From Rhizocola hellebori (GTDB lineage: Bacteria > Actinomycetota > Actinomycetes > Mycobacteriales > Micromonosporaceae), in NCBI RefSeq assembly GCF_016862955.1, contig NZ_BONY01000048.1, positions 1-64,000 on the forward strand: 64,000 nt of DNA, in the 5' to 3' direction. The notes beneath the pieces were generated by a model, which was not told the DNA's origin, did not search any database, and saw nothing but the letters and a program-made list of their open reading frames with translations. Of this stretch, positions 1 through 8,422 are shown in pieces (within the stretch, counting starts at the first letter, position 1; each line of letters starts with the position of its first letter). A program made the position numbers and the translations under genes.

Positions 1-72
1 GGCGTGAGCTAGAGCAACGCGCGGGGGTGGGGAGGTCGGGGGGAACTTCTTCTGGTCGATGGGGCGAGCTTC

Positions 73-1392
73 GTGCAGAATGGCGGCATCGTTCCCCCGA
101 TGACCACACCGAGCCAGGTTCCCGTGGCTCCCAGCGCCGGATCGCGTTCCCCCATCGCGACGGCGCTGTTGCGCGTTGCCGCGTCCGTGCTGCTGGCTGC
201 GGTTCTGGTGGCTGCGCCCGGGTTCGCCAAGCGCGACGCCAAGCCGAAGCCGGTTGCCGTCATCGCCGAGATCCCGCGTGACAGCGTGCGCAGCGACCAG
301 TGGCAGGTCGATCTGCTCAAGGGGCAGAAGGCTTGGCGGCTGTCGACCGGCAGCGGCGTGATCGTGGCGGTGATCGATTCGGGGGTGGCCGCGGACCATC
401 CCGATCTGGCCGGGCAGGTGCTGCCCGGTATCGATCTGGTGAATCCGGGTGGTGATGGCACCGCCGACGCGGTCGGCCACGGCACCACGGTCGCCGGCCT
501 GATCGCCGGCCGCAGCGACGACGGTCAAGGCGTGCTCGGCCTCGCTCCCGACGCGAAGATCCTCCCGGTGAGGGTTCTGGACGCGGAAAACAAGTACAAC
601 GACGCCAAGGTGGTGGCCGAGGCCCTGGTCTGGGCGGTGGACCACGGCGCGACGGTGGTCAACCTGTCCCTTGGCGGTGGCGTGGCCAGCCCCGCGCTGG
701 CCGAAGCCATCGATTACGCGTTCGCCCGGGACGTGGTGGTCGTCGCATGTGTTGGCAACGTGCTCCCCAACGGGCCCACCTCGGTGTGGCATCCGGCTAG
801 TGAGCCCGGAGTGCTGGCGGTGACGGCGCTGACCCCCACTGGCGATCTTTGGCGCCGTTCGCTGACCGGTGCCTCCACTGTGCTGGCCGCGCCCGGCTCC
901 GATCTGGTCGGGGCCCGGCCCGGCGGTTATCAGCGGGTGCAGGGCACCAGCTTCGCGGCCCCGCTGGTCGCCGCGACCGCCGCGCTGATCCGCAGCCGTT
1001 GGCCGCAGATGTCGGCCGCCAACGTGGTGCAGCGATTGATAGTCACCGCCGATGACACCGGGTCGCCGGGACGCGACGACAGCTTCGGCTTCGGCATCGT
1101 CGACCCCTTCGGCGCGCTTACCGCGGATGTTCCCGAGGTGTTGACCAACCCGCTGGACAACACTCCGCCGCCCGGAAAGTCGGGCTTCGGCCCGGCCGCA
1201 TCCGAGCCTTCCGTTGACGCCTGGCCGCCTCGCGAGCGCGGCCGCATCCGGCCCTTGCCCGGCCTGTCGCCGAACACGATGGCCGCCACAGGACCCGTTC
1301 CCCGCGGCGAGAAACCGGTCAGCCTTGCCGCGGCCATAGCCGGCGTCGGTGTTCTGGTCGTTGGCGGGCTGTCCCTGGTCCGCCGCCTCTAG
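73..1392 (+). CDS. mycP: Mycosin (MycP), ESX/type VII membrane-anchored subtilisin-like protease
   Basis: This is an S8 serine protease of the mycosin family, which caps and stabilises the ESX secretion membrane complex on the outer face of the membrane. A hydrophobic signal segment lies at about residues 30-50. The catalytic triad is visible as D102 (VIDSG), H136 (GHGTT) and S293 (GTSFAAP). A proline-rich linker follows, then a C-terminal membrane anchor at about 417-437 ending in Arg-Arg-Leu. The 439 aa length fits the family. The start is uncertain: GTG 73 is used here, but ATG 100 also leaves the whole signal peptide. The stop codon overlaps that of the convergent phosphotransferase in a shared CTAG. 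eccD and eccC nearby support an ESX role; the rest of the locus probably lies to the left of the window. Confidence 0.93.
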   Translation: MQNGGIVPPMTTPSQVPVAPSAGSRSPIATALLRVAASVLLAAVLVAAPGFAKRDAKPKPVAVIAEIPRDSVRSDQWQVDLLKGQKAWRLSTGSGVIVAVIDSGVAADHPDLAGQVLPGIDLVNPGGDGTADAVGHGTTVAGLIAGRSDDGQGVLGLAPDAKILPVRVLDAENKYNDAKVVAEALVWAVDHGATVVNLSLGGGVASPALAEAIDYAFARDVVVVACVGNVLPNGPTSVWHPASEPGVLAVTALTPTGDLWRRSLTGASTVLAAPGSDLVGARPGGYQRVQGTSFAAPLVAATAALIRSRWPQMSAANVVQRLIVTADDTGSPGRDDSFGFGIVDPFGALTADVPEVLTNPLDNTPPPGKSGFGPAASEPSVDAWPPRERGRIRPLPGLSPNTMAATGPVPRGEKPVSLAAAIAGVGVLVVGGLSLVRRL

Positions 1393-2273
1393 CCGCCGGC
1401 GGGAAACAGCCAATCCATTGAGGCAAGGCATTTTTCGGTGTACCGGTCGAGCCCGGTTTGAAGGCCATACGCCAGATCTTCGAAGACGCTGCATCTGGCA
1501 TAGAAGACGGCACGTTCCCGGAGCACCGCCACGTCGTCTCCGCCGATCGGATAGCGGTCAAGGGCTTCCCGAAGCGCACCCGGGCCGAGGTCGCGATAGA
1601 TCAGCCCGAAATCGTGGGCCGGGTCGGTGATGGCGGCGTCGCCCCAGTCGATGATGCCGGTAGGCGTCCCCGAGGCGGGTTCGATCAGCACATGTTCGAT
1701 GCCCAAATCGTTGTGGGAGAACACCAATTCCCTCCTGGCCGGTGGCGACGGGGCGTGCAGGAAGGTCTCGATGTCAGGCCGTAGCGACGCCGGTATCCAC
1801 TCGGCGACGGTCCCATACGTCTCGGCCGCCTCGCGCTGCCACTGCGCCAGCGGCTGGTCATCGACGTCCACCAGGTCGGCCCATCGCTGCGCCGGTGAGG
1901 CGTGGAGAACCGCCAGCAGCTCGCCGAGGCGGGCCGCGATCGACGTGCCGACTTCTGATCGCCGATGGCGGGGCACCTCCAGCAGCGGGACGCCGGGGAG
2001 TTTGAAGTAAGCCAGGCAACCATGTTCCGCGGCAACGAACACCGGCTCCGGGACGGGCAGCGGTGAAACACCTGCGACCGCGGAAAGCAGGCGGGCCTGC
2101 TTGCCGAGCAGCGCTTGGTCCGGATCGTTGCTGAAGCGCACCACCAGCTCGCCGTTGACCTTGTAGGCGATGTTGTCCAGGCCCGAACCCAGCTGCTCCA
2201 CCGAGCGCACTCGATAACCGGGCAGGTGCGCCTGCACAACGTCATGGACCTCGGCGAGGCTTGGGCTGGCCAT
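1389..2273 (-). CDS. Aminoglycoside/macrolide-type phosphotransferase family protein
   Basis: A protein-kinase-like APH-family phosphotransferase of 294 aa. The catalytic loop reads HNDLGIEHVL and the metal-binding segment reads IIDWGDA followed by DPAHDFG. In the usual HxDxxxxN loop the last position is Asn; here it is His, as in macrolide phosphotransferases. The true substrate cannot be told from sequence: many chromosomal members are not resistance enzymes. It sits alone between mycP and eccD and may be a passenger. A TAGGCT hexamer lies 7 bases before the ATG, so the mRNA is probably leaderless. Confidence 0.8.
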   Translation of the reverse strand: MASPSLAEVHDVVQAHLPGYRVRSVEQLGSGLDNIAYKVNGELVVRFSNDPDQALLGKQARLLSAVAGVSPLPVPEPVFVAAEHGCLAYFKLPGVPLLEVPRHRRSEVGTSIAARLGELLAVLHASPAQRWADLVDVDDQPLAQWQREAAETYGTVAEWIPASLRPDIETFLHAPSPPARRELVFSHNDLGIEHVLIEPASGTPTGIIDWGDAAITDPAHDFGLIYRDLGPGALREALDRYPIGGDDVAVLRERAVFYARCSVFEDLAYGLQTGLDRYTEKCLASMDWLFPAGG

Positions 2274-2280
2274 CCGCCCA

Positions 2281-2286
2281 AGCCTA
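2281..2286 (-). promoter_or_regulatory. Leaderless -10 element of the phosphotransferase gene
   Basis: TAGGCT on the minus strand ends 7 bases before the ATG at 2273. No ribosome binding site lies between them. This matches the TANNNT -10 of actinobacterial leaderless transcripts. Confidence 0.5.
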
Positions 2287-2300
2287 TCGACCGTCCGTGG

Positions 2301-3749
2301 TTACGCTGTCCAGCTTTGGATGGCGGCGTAGATGCCCAGCACCCAGCCGGCCACCGGGACAACGCTGACGACTATGAGCAGGTCGAAGATGTCTGCGGCG
2401 CGGCCGACGTAGGGGGAGGGGGTTGTCCGGCTCCACGTCTGTCCGGCTAGGACGACGATCAAGGCGAGGACCACGGCACCGACCGCGAAGAAGGCGCGAG
2501 TGGAGCCATTGGCGGTGAACACCAGGCCGCCCAGCAGCATGATGTGCCCGAGCAGGCCGGCGGCGATCAGCGGCCCGCGCTGGCGGATGGTGACGAAAAG
2601 CCGGGAGCGCAGCAGCAGGGCGGTGGCCCCGACCGCGACGAGAACCCGGCCGGCGGTGCCACCGGCGACGGCGAGGATCAGGGCGGCGAAAGAGGCCAGC
2701 ACCGTGTAGCCCAGCAGCATTCCGGTCAGCAGCTCCTCCGACCGGCTCACCGCGGCGAAAACGCGTGAGCGGTCGGCGATCTCGCCGGTTGCCCTTCCGC
2801 GGCCGCCGCTGCTGATCGCGCCGAAGGACTCGGCGTCGCGGGGCAGGGTGATCGACGGAACGGGGACCTTTCCAAATCGGATGGCCAGCACGGGCAGCAA
2901 ACCGATGCCGCAGACGAGAGCGGCGATGACGATCGCGGCCGCGCCCGCCGCACCGAGCCCGGCCAGCAGCGCGGATATGGCGCCGAGCAGGCCCACCAGA
3001 CCGCCGGCCATGAAGATGCGCATGCCGTGACCCACGCCGGCCGCGCCGAGGGCGGCGAAGAGGAGCATCGCGACACAGCCCACCAGCAATTGGGACGAAC
3101 CGAGCCACAGCACGCTGGGGACCACACCGCTCTGCGCCGCACCGCCGAGAAGCAGTGCGCCACCGGCGAATGCGTAGGGCAAGGCGAAGCCGGCCAGCGC
3201 GCTGCCGGCGATGCCATCGCCATAGGCCCGCGAGGCGAGCACGCCACCCACCAGCAGCAGGACGGCCACGGTCAGTGCCAGATAACCACCGGGGGCCCAG
3301 GTCGGGCCGCCTTTCAGCAGCGACATGACCCCGGCGAGGAGAAGGATCGCGGCACCGGCCAATGTGGACACGCGGGTGGCGTTCGGCGTCCACGCCGCAC
3401 CGCGGCGACGTGATCCAGCCGCGATCGCCTCGACCACGTCGTCATATTCAAGCTCCGGCCATTGTTCTCGCGCCGGTACCAGATGCAGCACCTCACCATC
3501 GCGAACCCCCAGCTGTTGCAGGGATTTCGCTTCGTCCAAGGTGGTCCCGTCGGCGCGACGGGCGATCCAGCCGCCATGCTGTTCGCCATCGTCGGCGAGG
3601 CCTATTCCGGCATGGCGCAATAATTCCGGCAATAGCTCCGCAAGTGCCACCATGGCCGGCAGCGCAACGTCGACCCGGCGTTGCGGTGTGTGCAGCGTGA
3701 CGCGGGTGAGCCCGGAGCTCGAGGTGATGGTCGTGGCGGGGTGAGTCAC
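2301..3749 (-). CDS. eccD: EccD, ESX/type VII secretion integral membrane core protein
   Basis: EccD forms the membrane scaffold of the ESX pore together with EccB, EccC and EccE. The first ~90 residues form the ubiquitin-like cytosolic domain (TRVTLHTPQRRVDVALP). After a linker, about eleven hydrophobic segments rich in Ala, Gly, Leu and Val run to the C-terminus. The 482 aa length is normal for the family. The GTG start at 3749 faces eccC across 95 bases. eccB and eccE are not visible in this window. Confidence 0.93.
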   Translation of the reverse strand: MTHPATTITSSSGLTRVTLHTPQRRVDVALPAMVALAELLPELLRHAGIGLADDGEQHGGWIARRADGTTLDEAKSLQQLGVRDGEVLHLVPAREQWPELEYDDVVEAIAAGSRRRGAAWTPNATRVSTLAGAAILLLAGVMSLLKGGPTWAPGGYLALTVAVLLLVGGVLASRAYGDGIAGSALAGFALPYAFAGGALLLGGAAQSGVVPSVLWLGSSQLLVGCVAMLLFAALGAAGVGHGMRIFMAGGLVGLLGAISALLAGLGAAGAAAIVIAALVCGIGLLPVLAIRFGKVPVPSITLPRDAESFGAISSGGRGRATGEIADRSRVFAAVSRSEELLTGMLLGYTVLASFAALILAVAGGTAGRVLVAVGATALLLRSRLFVTIRQRGPLIAAGLLGHIMLLGGLVFTANGSTRAFFAVGAVVLALIVVLAGQTWSRTTPSPYVGRAADIFDLLIVVSVVPVAGWVLGIYAAIQSWTA

Positions 3750-3844
3750 GCGCTACAGACTGCCATATAACACCCATCCCCAGGCACCCGATGGATGGCA
3801 TAACATGGGCCACGCTCGACAAGAGTGGGGGGAGGAGCGCGGAA

Positions 3845-6800
3845 ATGGGAACGATCATTGTCAAGCGGCTGCCGAGGCGGCCCGCGCCCGAGATCCCCGC
3901 AGGTGAGCTGCTCATCGACCCACCCCCGGAGATTCCTCAGGCGTCCGGTGGCAAGTGGCAGCAGGCGCTGATGATGCTGCCCATGCTCGGTGGCACCCTG
4001 TCGATGGCGATGATGTACGGAGCGGGCACCGGTAAAGCCAACCCGATGTCCTATGTGGCGGGCGGCATGATGGGCCTGTCCAGCCTCGGCATGATCGCGG
4101 CAAGCTTCGCCGGCGGCGCAGGTCAGCCCAAGAAAGCGGAGATGATGGCGGCCCGCCGCGAATATCTTCGTCACCTCGCCGGCCTGCGCCGCAACGCTCG
4201 CAAGACCGTGCAGCAACAGCGGCACGGGCTCTACTACCGCCACCCCGATCCGCAGCGGCTTTGGTCCACAGTGGACAGCTTCCGGCTCTGGGAGCGCAGG
4301 CCGCACGACCCCGACTTCGGCATCGTCCGGGTGGGCATCGGTCCACAGTCGCTGGCCACGCCGCTGCTCCCGCCGGAGACCCGGCCGCTGGAGGAGCTCG
4401 AGCCGATGACGGCGGGTTCGCTGCGCCGGTTCCTTGACGCCTATTCGGTCATCGATGATCTGCCGGTGGCCCTGTCGATCCGGGGCTTTGGCCGGGTCTT
4501 CCTGCGCAACGATGTCGGTCATGGCGGCTACCGCGGCGCAAGCCAGAGTTACAGCGAGGAGGAGGGCTCAGAGGCGCACGGCCTGGCCCGCGCGATGCTC
4601 GCGCAGCTGGCCACCTTCCACGCCCCCGATGATCTGCTGATCGGCATCTGCTCGTCGATGTACCGCCGCGAGAGCTGGGACTGGGCCAAGTGGCTTCCCC
4701 ACCACCAGCACCCCTCCAAAGTGGACGCTGTCGGCCCGGCTCGCCTCTTCGCCAGCACCGCCGCTGAGCTGGAAAGAATGCTCGATGACGTGATCGCCAA
4801 CCGCCCGCGGTTCGGCACGGGTGACGGTGCCCCGCACGTCGTCGTGGTGCTCGATGGGGCCGACATGACCAACTCGGCTCACCTGTCGCTGCCCGAAGGG
4901 CTGGCCGGGGTCACCATTCTCGACCTTGACTCGCCCCCGCCGCGGCTGCTCGACCGCAGCATGCTCACCCTCGAGGTGGTCGGCCGCGGCCGGGAGCTGC
5001 ACACCACGACCGCGATGTCGGTGGCGGAGGTCGGCGTGGCCGACCGGCTCAGCCTGCCCGAGGCGGAAGCGTTGGCGCGCAGGCTTTCCCCGCTTCGCCT
5101 CAGCGCCGCGGCGGTGGCCTCCGACGCCGCGATGACCAGTGAGAAGGGCCTTGCCGATCTGCTCGGCATTCCCGACCCGGAGCGGTTCGACGTCGCCTAT
5201 GGCTGGGCGCCGCGTGCCAACCGCAACCGGCTGCGGGTCCCGATCGGTGTCGGACCAGACGGCACCTCGATCGAGATGGACATCAAGGAGTCGGCACAGG
5301 ACGGCATGGGCCCGCACGGTCTGCTGATCGGCGCGACCGGCTCGGGTAAGTCGGAGTTCCTGCGCACCCTCGTGCTCGGGCTCGCGGCGACCCATTCGTC
5401 GGAGTTGCTGAATTTCGTGCTGGTCGACTTCAAGGGTGGGGCGACCTTCGCCTCGCTGGACAAGCTGCCGCACACCTCCGCGGTCATCACCAACCTCGAG
5501 GGCCAGGCCGGCATGGTCGACCGCATGGGCGACGCCATCGTCGGCGAGGTGATGCGACGCCAGGAGCTGCTCGCCAAGGCGGGAAACTTCGCCAACCTCA
5601 AAGACTATGAGAAGGCGCGGGCGGGCGGAGCGCCGCTGGCGCCGTTGCCCTCGCTGTTCATCGTCTGTGACGAGTTCTCCGAAATGCTCACCGCCAACCC
5701 GGAGTTCATCGAGATCTTTGTCCAAATTGGACGGGTGGGCCGCTCGATCGGCGTGCACCTGCTGCTGGCCAGCCAGCGACTCGAGGAAGGCCGGCTGCGC
5801 GGTCTGGACACCCATCTGTCCTACCGGATCGGCCTGCGCACCTTCTCCGCCATGGAGTCCCGCGCGGTGCTCGGCGTCGGCGACGCCTACGACCTGCCCA
5901 AGGCGCCTGGCCACGGGTACCTCAAATTCGGCTCGGAACCGTTGCAGCGCTTCAAGGCCGCCTATGTCTCCGGCTCGTTCAAGAAGGCCGGCCAGGCGGG
6001 CGAGCGCCGGCGCAACCCCGATATCGATTTGATCCATGAGTTCTCGACCCGCTTCATCCCGGTACCGGAAAAGCCAAAAAACGCCGAGCCAGAGGTGAAC
6101 TGGGACGTCAAGCCGGGCGAGAGCCTCCTCGACGTGATGATCGATCGGATGGTCGGGCAAGGCCCGCCGGCGCACCAGGTCTGGCTGCCGCCGCTGGATA
6201 TCTCCGACCCGCTCGATCTCCCGTTCGGCCAGGTGGGTCTCGTGGAAGGGCGCGGCTTGACGGTCGCCAACCCGGAGCTGCGCGGCTCACTGCGGGTCCC
6301 GGTGGGGATCATCGACAAGCCCGCGCAGCAGTTGCGCGATCTGCAGTGGGTGCGGCTGGCCGACGGCTCGGCCGGTCACGTGGCCGTGGTGGGCGGTGGC
6401 CAGAGCGGCAAGTCGCAGCTGCTGCGCACGCTGATCACCGGTTTGGCGCTGACCCACACCCCGCAGGAGGTGCAGGTCTACTGCCTCGACTTCGGTGGCG
6501 GCTCGCTGGGCGCGATCCGTGATCTTCCCCATGTCGGCGGGGTGGCCGGTCGCCTTGACGCGCTTCAGGTGCGACGCACGGTCAGCGAGGTGGCCGAGCT
6601 GCTGAACAACCGGGAGGCCCGGTTCGCCCAGCACGGCATCGAGTCCATGGCCGCCTACCGCAAGCTGCGCGCGGCGGGCCGCTTCAACGACGACCCGTTC
6701 GGCGACGTATTCCTTGTGGTCGATGGCTGGACGACGATCCGGGAGACCTTCGACGACCTCGAGCCGATCATCACCGACATCACCACCCGCGGTCTGGCCT

Positions 6801-7831
6801 ACGGCGTCCACGTGGTGGCCTCGACCTTGCGCTGGCGCGACTTCCGGCCGGCCATCGCCGACCAGTTCGGCTCGAAGATCGAGCTCAAGCTGGGTGATCC
6901 GAGCGACTCGATCTGCCGCAACCGCAAGATCGCCCCGAACGTCCCGTCCCGGCCAGGGTTCGGCGTCACGCAGGACGGTCTGTTCACGCTCGCGTTGCGA
7001 CCCGAGATCGACGCGGTGGGTCCGGCCGACGAGCTGGTGCGCCAGATCTCCAAGCATTGGACGGGCGCGCCCGCGCCCCGGGTCCGCATGCTGCCCAACG
7101 TCTATGCCTACGACCGGCTGTCCTTCGACGGGCTCGATCGGTGGACGCTGCCGCTCGGGGTCGGCGACGACCTCACCCCGGCCGCCCTGGACTTCATGTC
7201 CGACGTGCACCTGGTGGCGTTCGGCGAGAGCGAGTGCGGTAAGTCGACCATGCTGCGCCAGATCGCCACCTCGATCGCCAAGCGCTACGCGCCCGAGGAC
7301 GCGAAGATCCTCATCGTGGATCCGAGGCGCAGCCTGCTCGGGGCGGTGACGACGCCGCACCTGATCGGCAACGTCAACAGCCTGGGCCAGGTGCCCGACT
7401 ACATGAACGCGATCGCCAACAAGATGGCCGAGCGCCGTCCGCCCGCCGATGTCACTCCACAGCAGATGCGGGAGCGGCCGTGGCTGGCGGGCCGGGGCGA
7501 GTTCTTCCTGATCATCGACGATTACGACATCGTCGCCTCGATGCCGGTGCACCCGCTGACGCCGCTGGTGAACTATCTATTCGAGGCGAAGGACGTCGGC
7601 CTGCACCTGATCACGGTGGCCAACATGAACTGGAACAGGGCCGGTTACGACCCGGCGCTGGCCCAGCTCAAGTCGGCGGGTGCGCCTTACCTGCTGATGT
7701 CGGCGGACAAGAGCCTGGGCAACCCGTTCGGCGGCGCGTTGCGCAACGAGCGGATGCCGGCAGGCCGAGGCCGTCTGGTCACCCGGCGCGGCGCGCGGCT
7801 TATCCAGCTGGCCGATCTGCCAGCGCTCTAG
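3845..7831 (+). CDS. eccC: EccC, ESX/type VII secretion three-domain FtsK/SpoIIIE ATPase
   Basis: The motor ATPase of the ESX system, 1328 aa. The N-terminus carries two hydrophobic segments (about residues 40-85), which anchor EccC in the membrane. Three FtsK/SpoIIIE domains follow, with Walker A motifs at about residue 496 (GATGSGKS), 850 (GGGQSGKS) and 1127 (GESECGKS). The Walker B motifs read FIVCDEF, FLVVDGW and FLIIDDY; only the first has the catalytic Asp-Glu pair, as known for EccC. ATG 3845 is preferred over the in-frame ATG 3791 because GGAGG lies about 9 bases upstream and the MGTIIVKRLPR start fits homologues. It is divergent from eccD, and its stop abuts that of ppa. All three domains are fused in one chain. 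Confidence 0.95.
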   Translation: MGTIIVKRLPRRPAPEIPAGELLIDPPPEIPQASGGKWQQALMMLPMLGGTLSMAMMYGAGTGKANPMSYVAGGMMGLSSLGMIAASFAGGAGQPKKAEMMAARREYLRHLAGLRRNARKTVQQQRHGLYYRHPDPQRLWSTVDSFRLWERRPHDPDFGIVRVGIGPQSLATPLLPPETRPLEELEPMTAGSLRRFLDAYSVIDDLPVALSIRGFGRVFLRNDVGHGGYRGASQSYSEEEGSEAHGLARAMLAQLATFHAPDDLLIGICSSMYRRESWDWAKWLPHHQHPSKVDAVGPARLFASTAAELERMLDDVIANRPRFGTGDGAPHVVVVLDGADMTNSAHLSLPEGLAGVTILDLDSPPPRLLDRSMLTLEVVGRGRELHTTTAMSVAEVGVADRLSLPEAEALARRLSPLRLSAAAVASDAAMTSEKGLADLLGIPDPERFDVAYGWAPRANRNRLRVPIGVGPDGTSIEMDIKESAQDGMGPHGLLIGATGSGKSEFLRTLVLGLAATHSSELLNFVLVDFKGGATFASLDKLPHTSAVITNLEGQAGMVDRMGDAIVGEVMRRQELLAKAGNFANLKDYEKARAGGAPLAPLPSLFIVCDEFSEMLTANPEFIEIFVQIGRVGRSIGVHLLLASQRLEEGRLRGLDTHLSYRIGLRTFSAMESRAVLGVGDAYDLPKAPGHGYLKFGSEPLQRFKAAYVSGSFKKAGQAGERRRNPDIDLIHEFSTRFIPVPEKPKNAEPEVNWDVKPGESLLDVMIDRMVGQGPPAHQVWLPPLDISDPLDLPFGQVGLVEGRGLTVANPELRGSLRVPVGIIDKPAQQLRDLQWVRLADGSAGHVAVVGGGQSGKSQLLRTLITGLALTHTPQEVQVYCLDFGGGSLGAIRDLPHVGGVAGRLDALQVRRTVSEVAELLNNREARFAQHGIESMAAYRKLRAAGRFNDDPFGDVFLVVDGWTTIRETFDDLEPIITDITTRGLAYGVHVVASTLRWRDFRPAIADQFGSKIELKLGDPSDSICRNRKIAPNVPSRPGFGVTQDGLFTLALRPEIDAVGPADELVRQISKHWTGAPAPRVRMLPNVYAYDRLSFDGLDRWTLPLGVGDDLTPAALDFMSDVHLVAFGESECGKSTMLRQIATSIAKRYAPEDAKILIVDPRRSLLGAVTTPHLIGNVNSLGQVPDYMNAIANKMAERRPPADVTPQQMRERPWLAGRGEFFLIIDDYDIVASMPVHPLTPLVNYLFEAKDVGLHLITVANMNWNRAGYDPALAQLKSAGAPYLLMSADKSLGNPFGGALRNERMPAGRGRLVTRRGARLIQLADLPAL

Positions 7832-8332
7832 TCAGTGCGCCGCGCGCTCGAGGCGCTCCTTCTCCCGCAGGAAGGAGCGCTTGATCTCGGCCTCGGCCTC
7901 GACGCGGCCGACCCAGGTCGCGCCCTCGACGCTCTTGCCCGGCTCCAGGTCCTTGTAGACCTCGAAGAAGTGCTGAATCTCGAGCCGGTCGAACTCGGGG
8001 ACGTGATGGATGTCGCGAAGGTGTTCCTGCCGCGGGTCGTGGGCCGGCACGCAGAGCACCTTGTCGTCGCCGCCCTTCTCGTCGCGCATGCGGAACATGC
8101 CGATCGCGCGGCACAGGACAAGGCAGCCGGGGAAGGTCGGCTCCTGGATCAGCACGAGGGCGTCGAGCGGGTCGCCGTCCTCGCCGAGGGTGTTCTCAAC
8201 GAAGCCGTAGTCGGCCGGGTACTGGGTCGACGTGAATAGGGTGCGGTCCAGGCGGATTCGCCCGGTCGCGTGGTCGACCTCGTACTTGTTGCGCTGTCCC
8301 TTAGGGATCTCCACCGTGACGTCGAAGTCCAT
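7832..8332 (-). CDS. ppa: Inorganic pyrophosphatase
   Basis: A family I soluble pyrophosphatase that hydrolyses pyrophosphate to phosphate and so pulls biosynthetic reactions forward. At 166 aa it is the normal bacterial length. Signature sequences are [13 protein letters not shown] near the start, [11 protein letters not shown], and the metal-binding GDPLDALVL. The N-terminus is unambiguous and AAGGCGGAG serves as ribosome binding site. It is divergent from dacB, as in many actinobacteria, and convergent with eccC with no spacer between the stop codons. Confidence 0.97.
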   Translation of the reverse strand: MDFDVTVEIPKGQRNKYEVDHATGRIRLDRTLFTSTQYPADYGFVENTLGEDGDPLDALVLIQEPTFPGCLVLCRAIGMFRMRDEKGGDDKVLCVPAHDPRQEHLRDIHHVPEFDRLEIQHFFEVYKDLEPGKSVEGATWVGRVEAEAEIKRSFLREKERLERAAH

Positions 8333-8422
8333 TTCACGCTCCGCCTTGCCTGTATGTTCACGTCTGTCAGCCGACGCCGTTAGTGTCGCTTAGCGCGTCT
8401 CACATGCCCGAGGGAGGCTCCG

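Noticed and set aside
1389-2273. Phosphotransferase as an antibiotic resistance gene
   Set aside because: APH-like folds are widespread in actinobacterial chromosomes with unknown substrates; no resistance-specific signature is visible.
4568-6175. Long minus-strand frame (535 codons) opposite eccC
   Set aside because: Antisense to a conserved gene, His/Arg/Gly-rich with no motif; it is the usual open antisense frame of GC-rich coding DNA.
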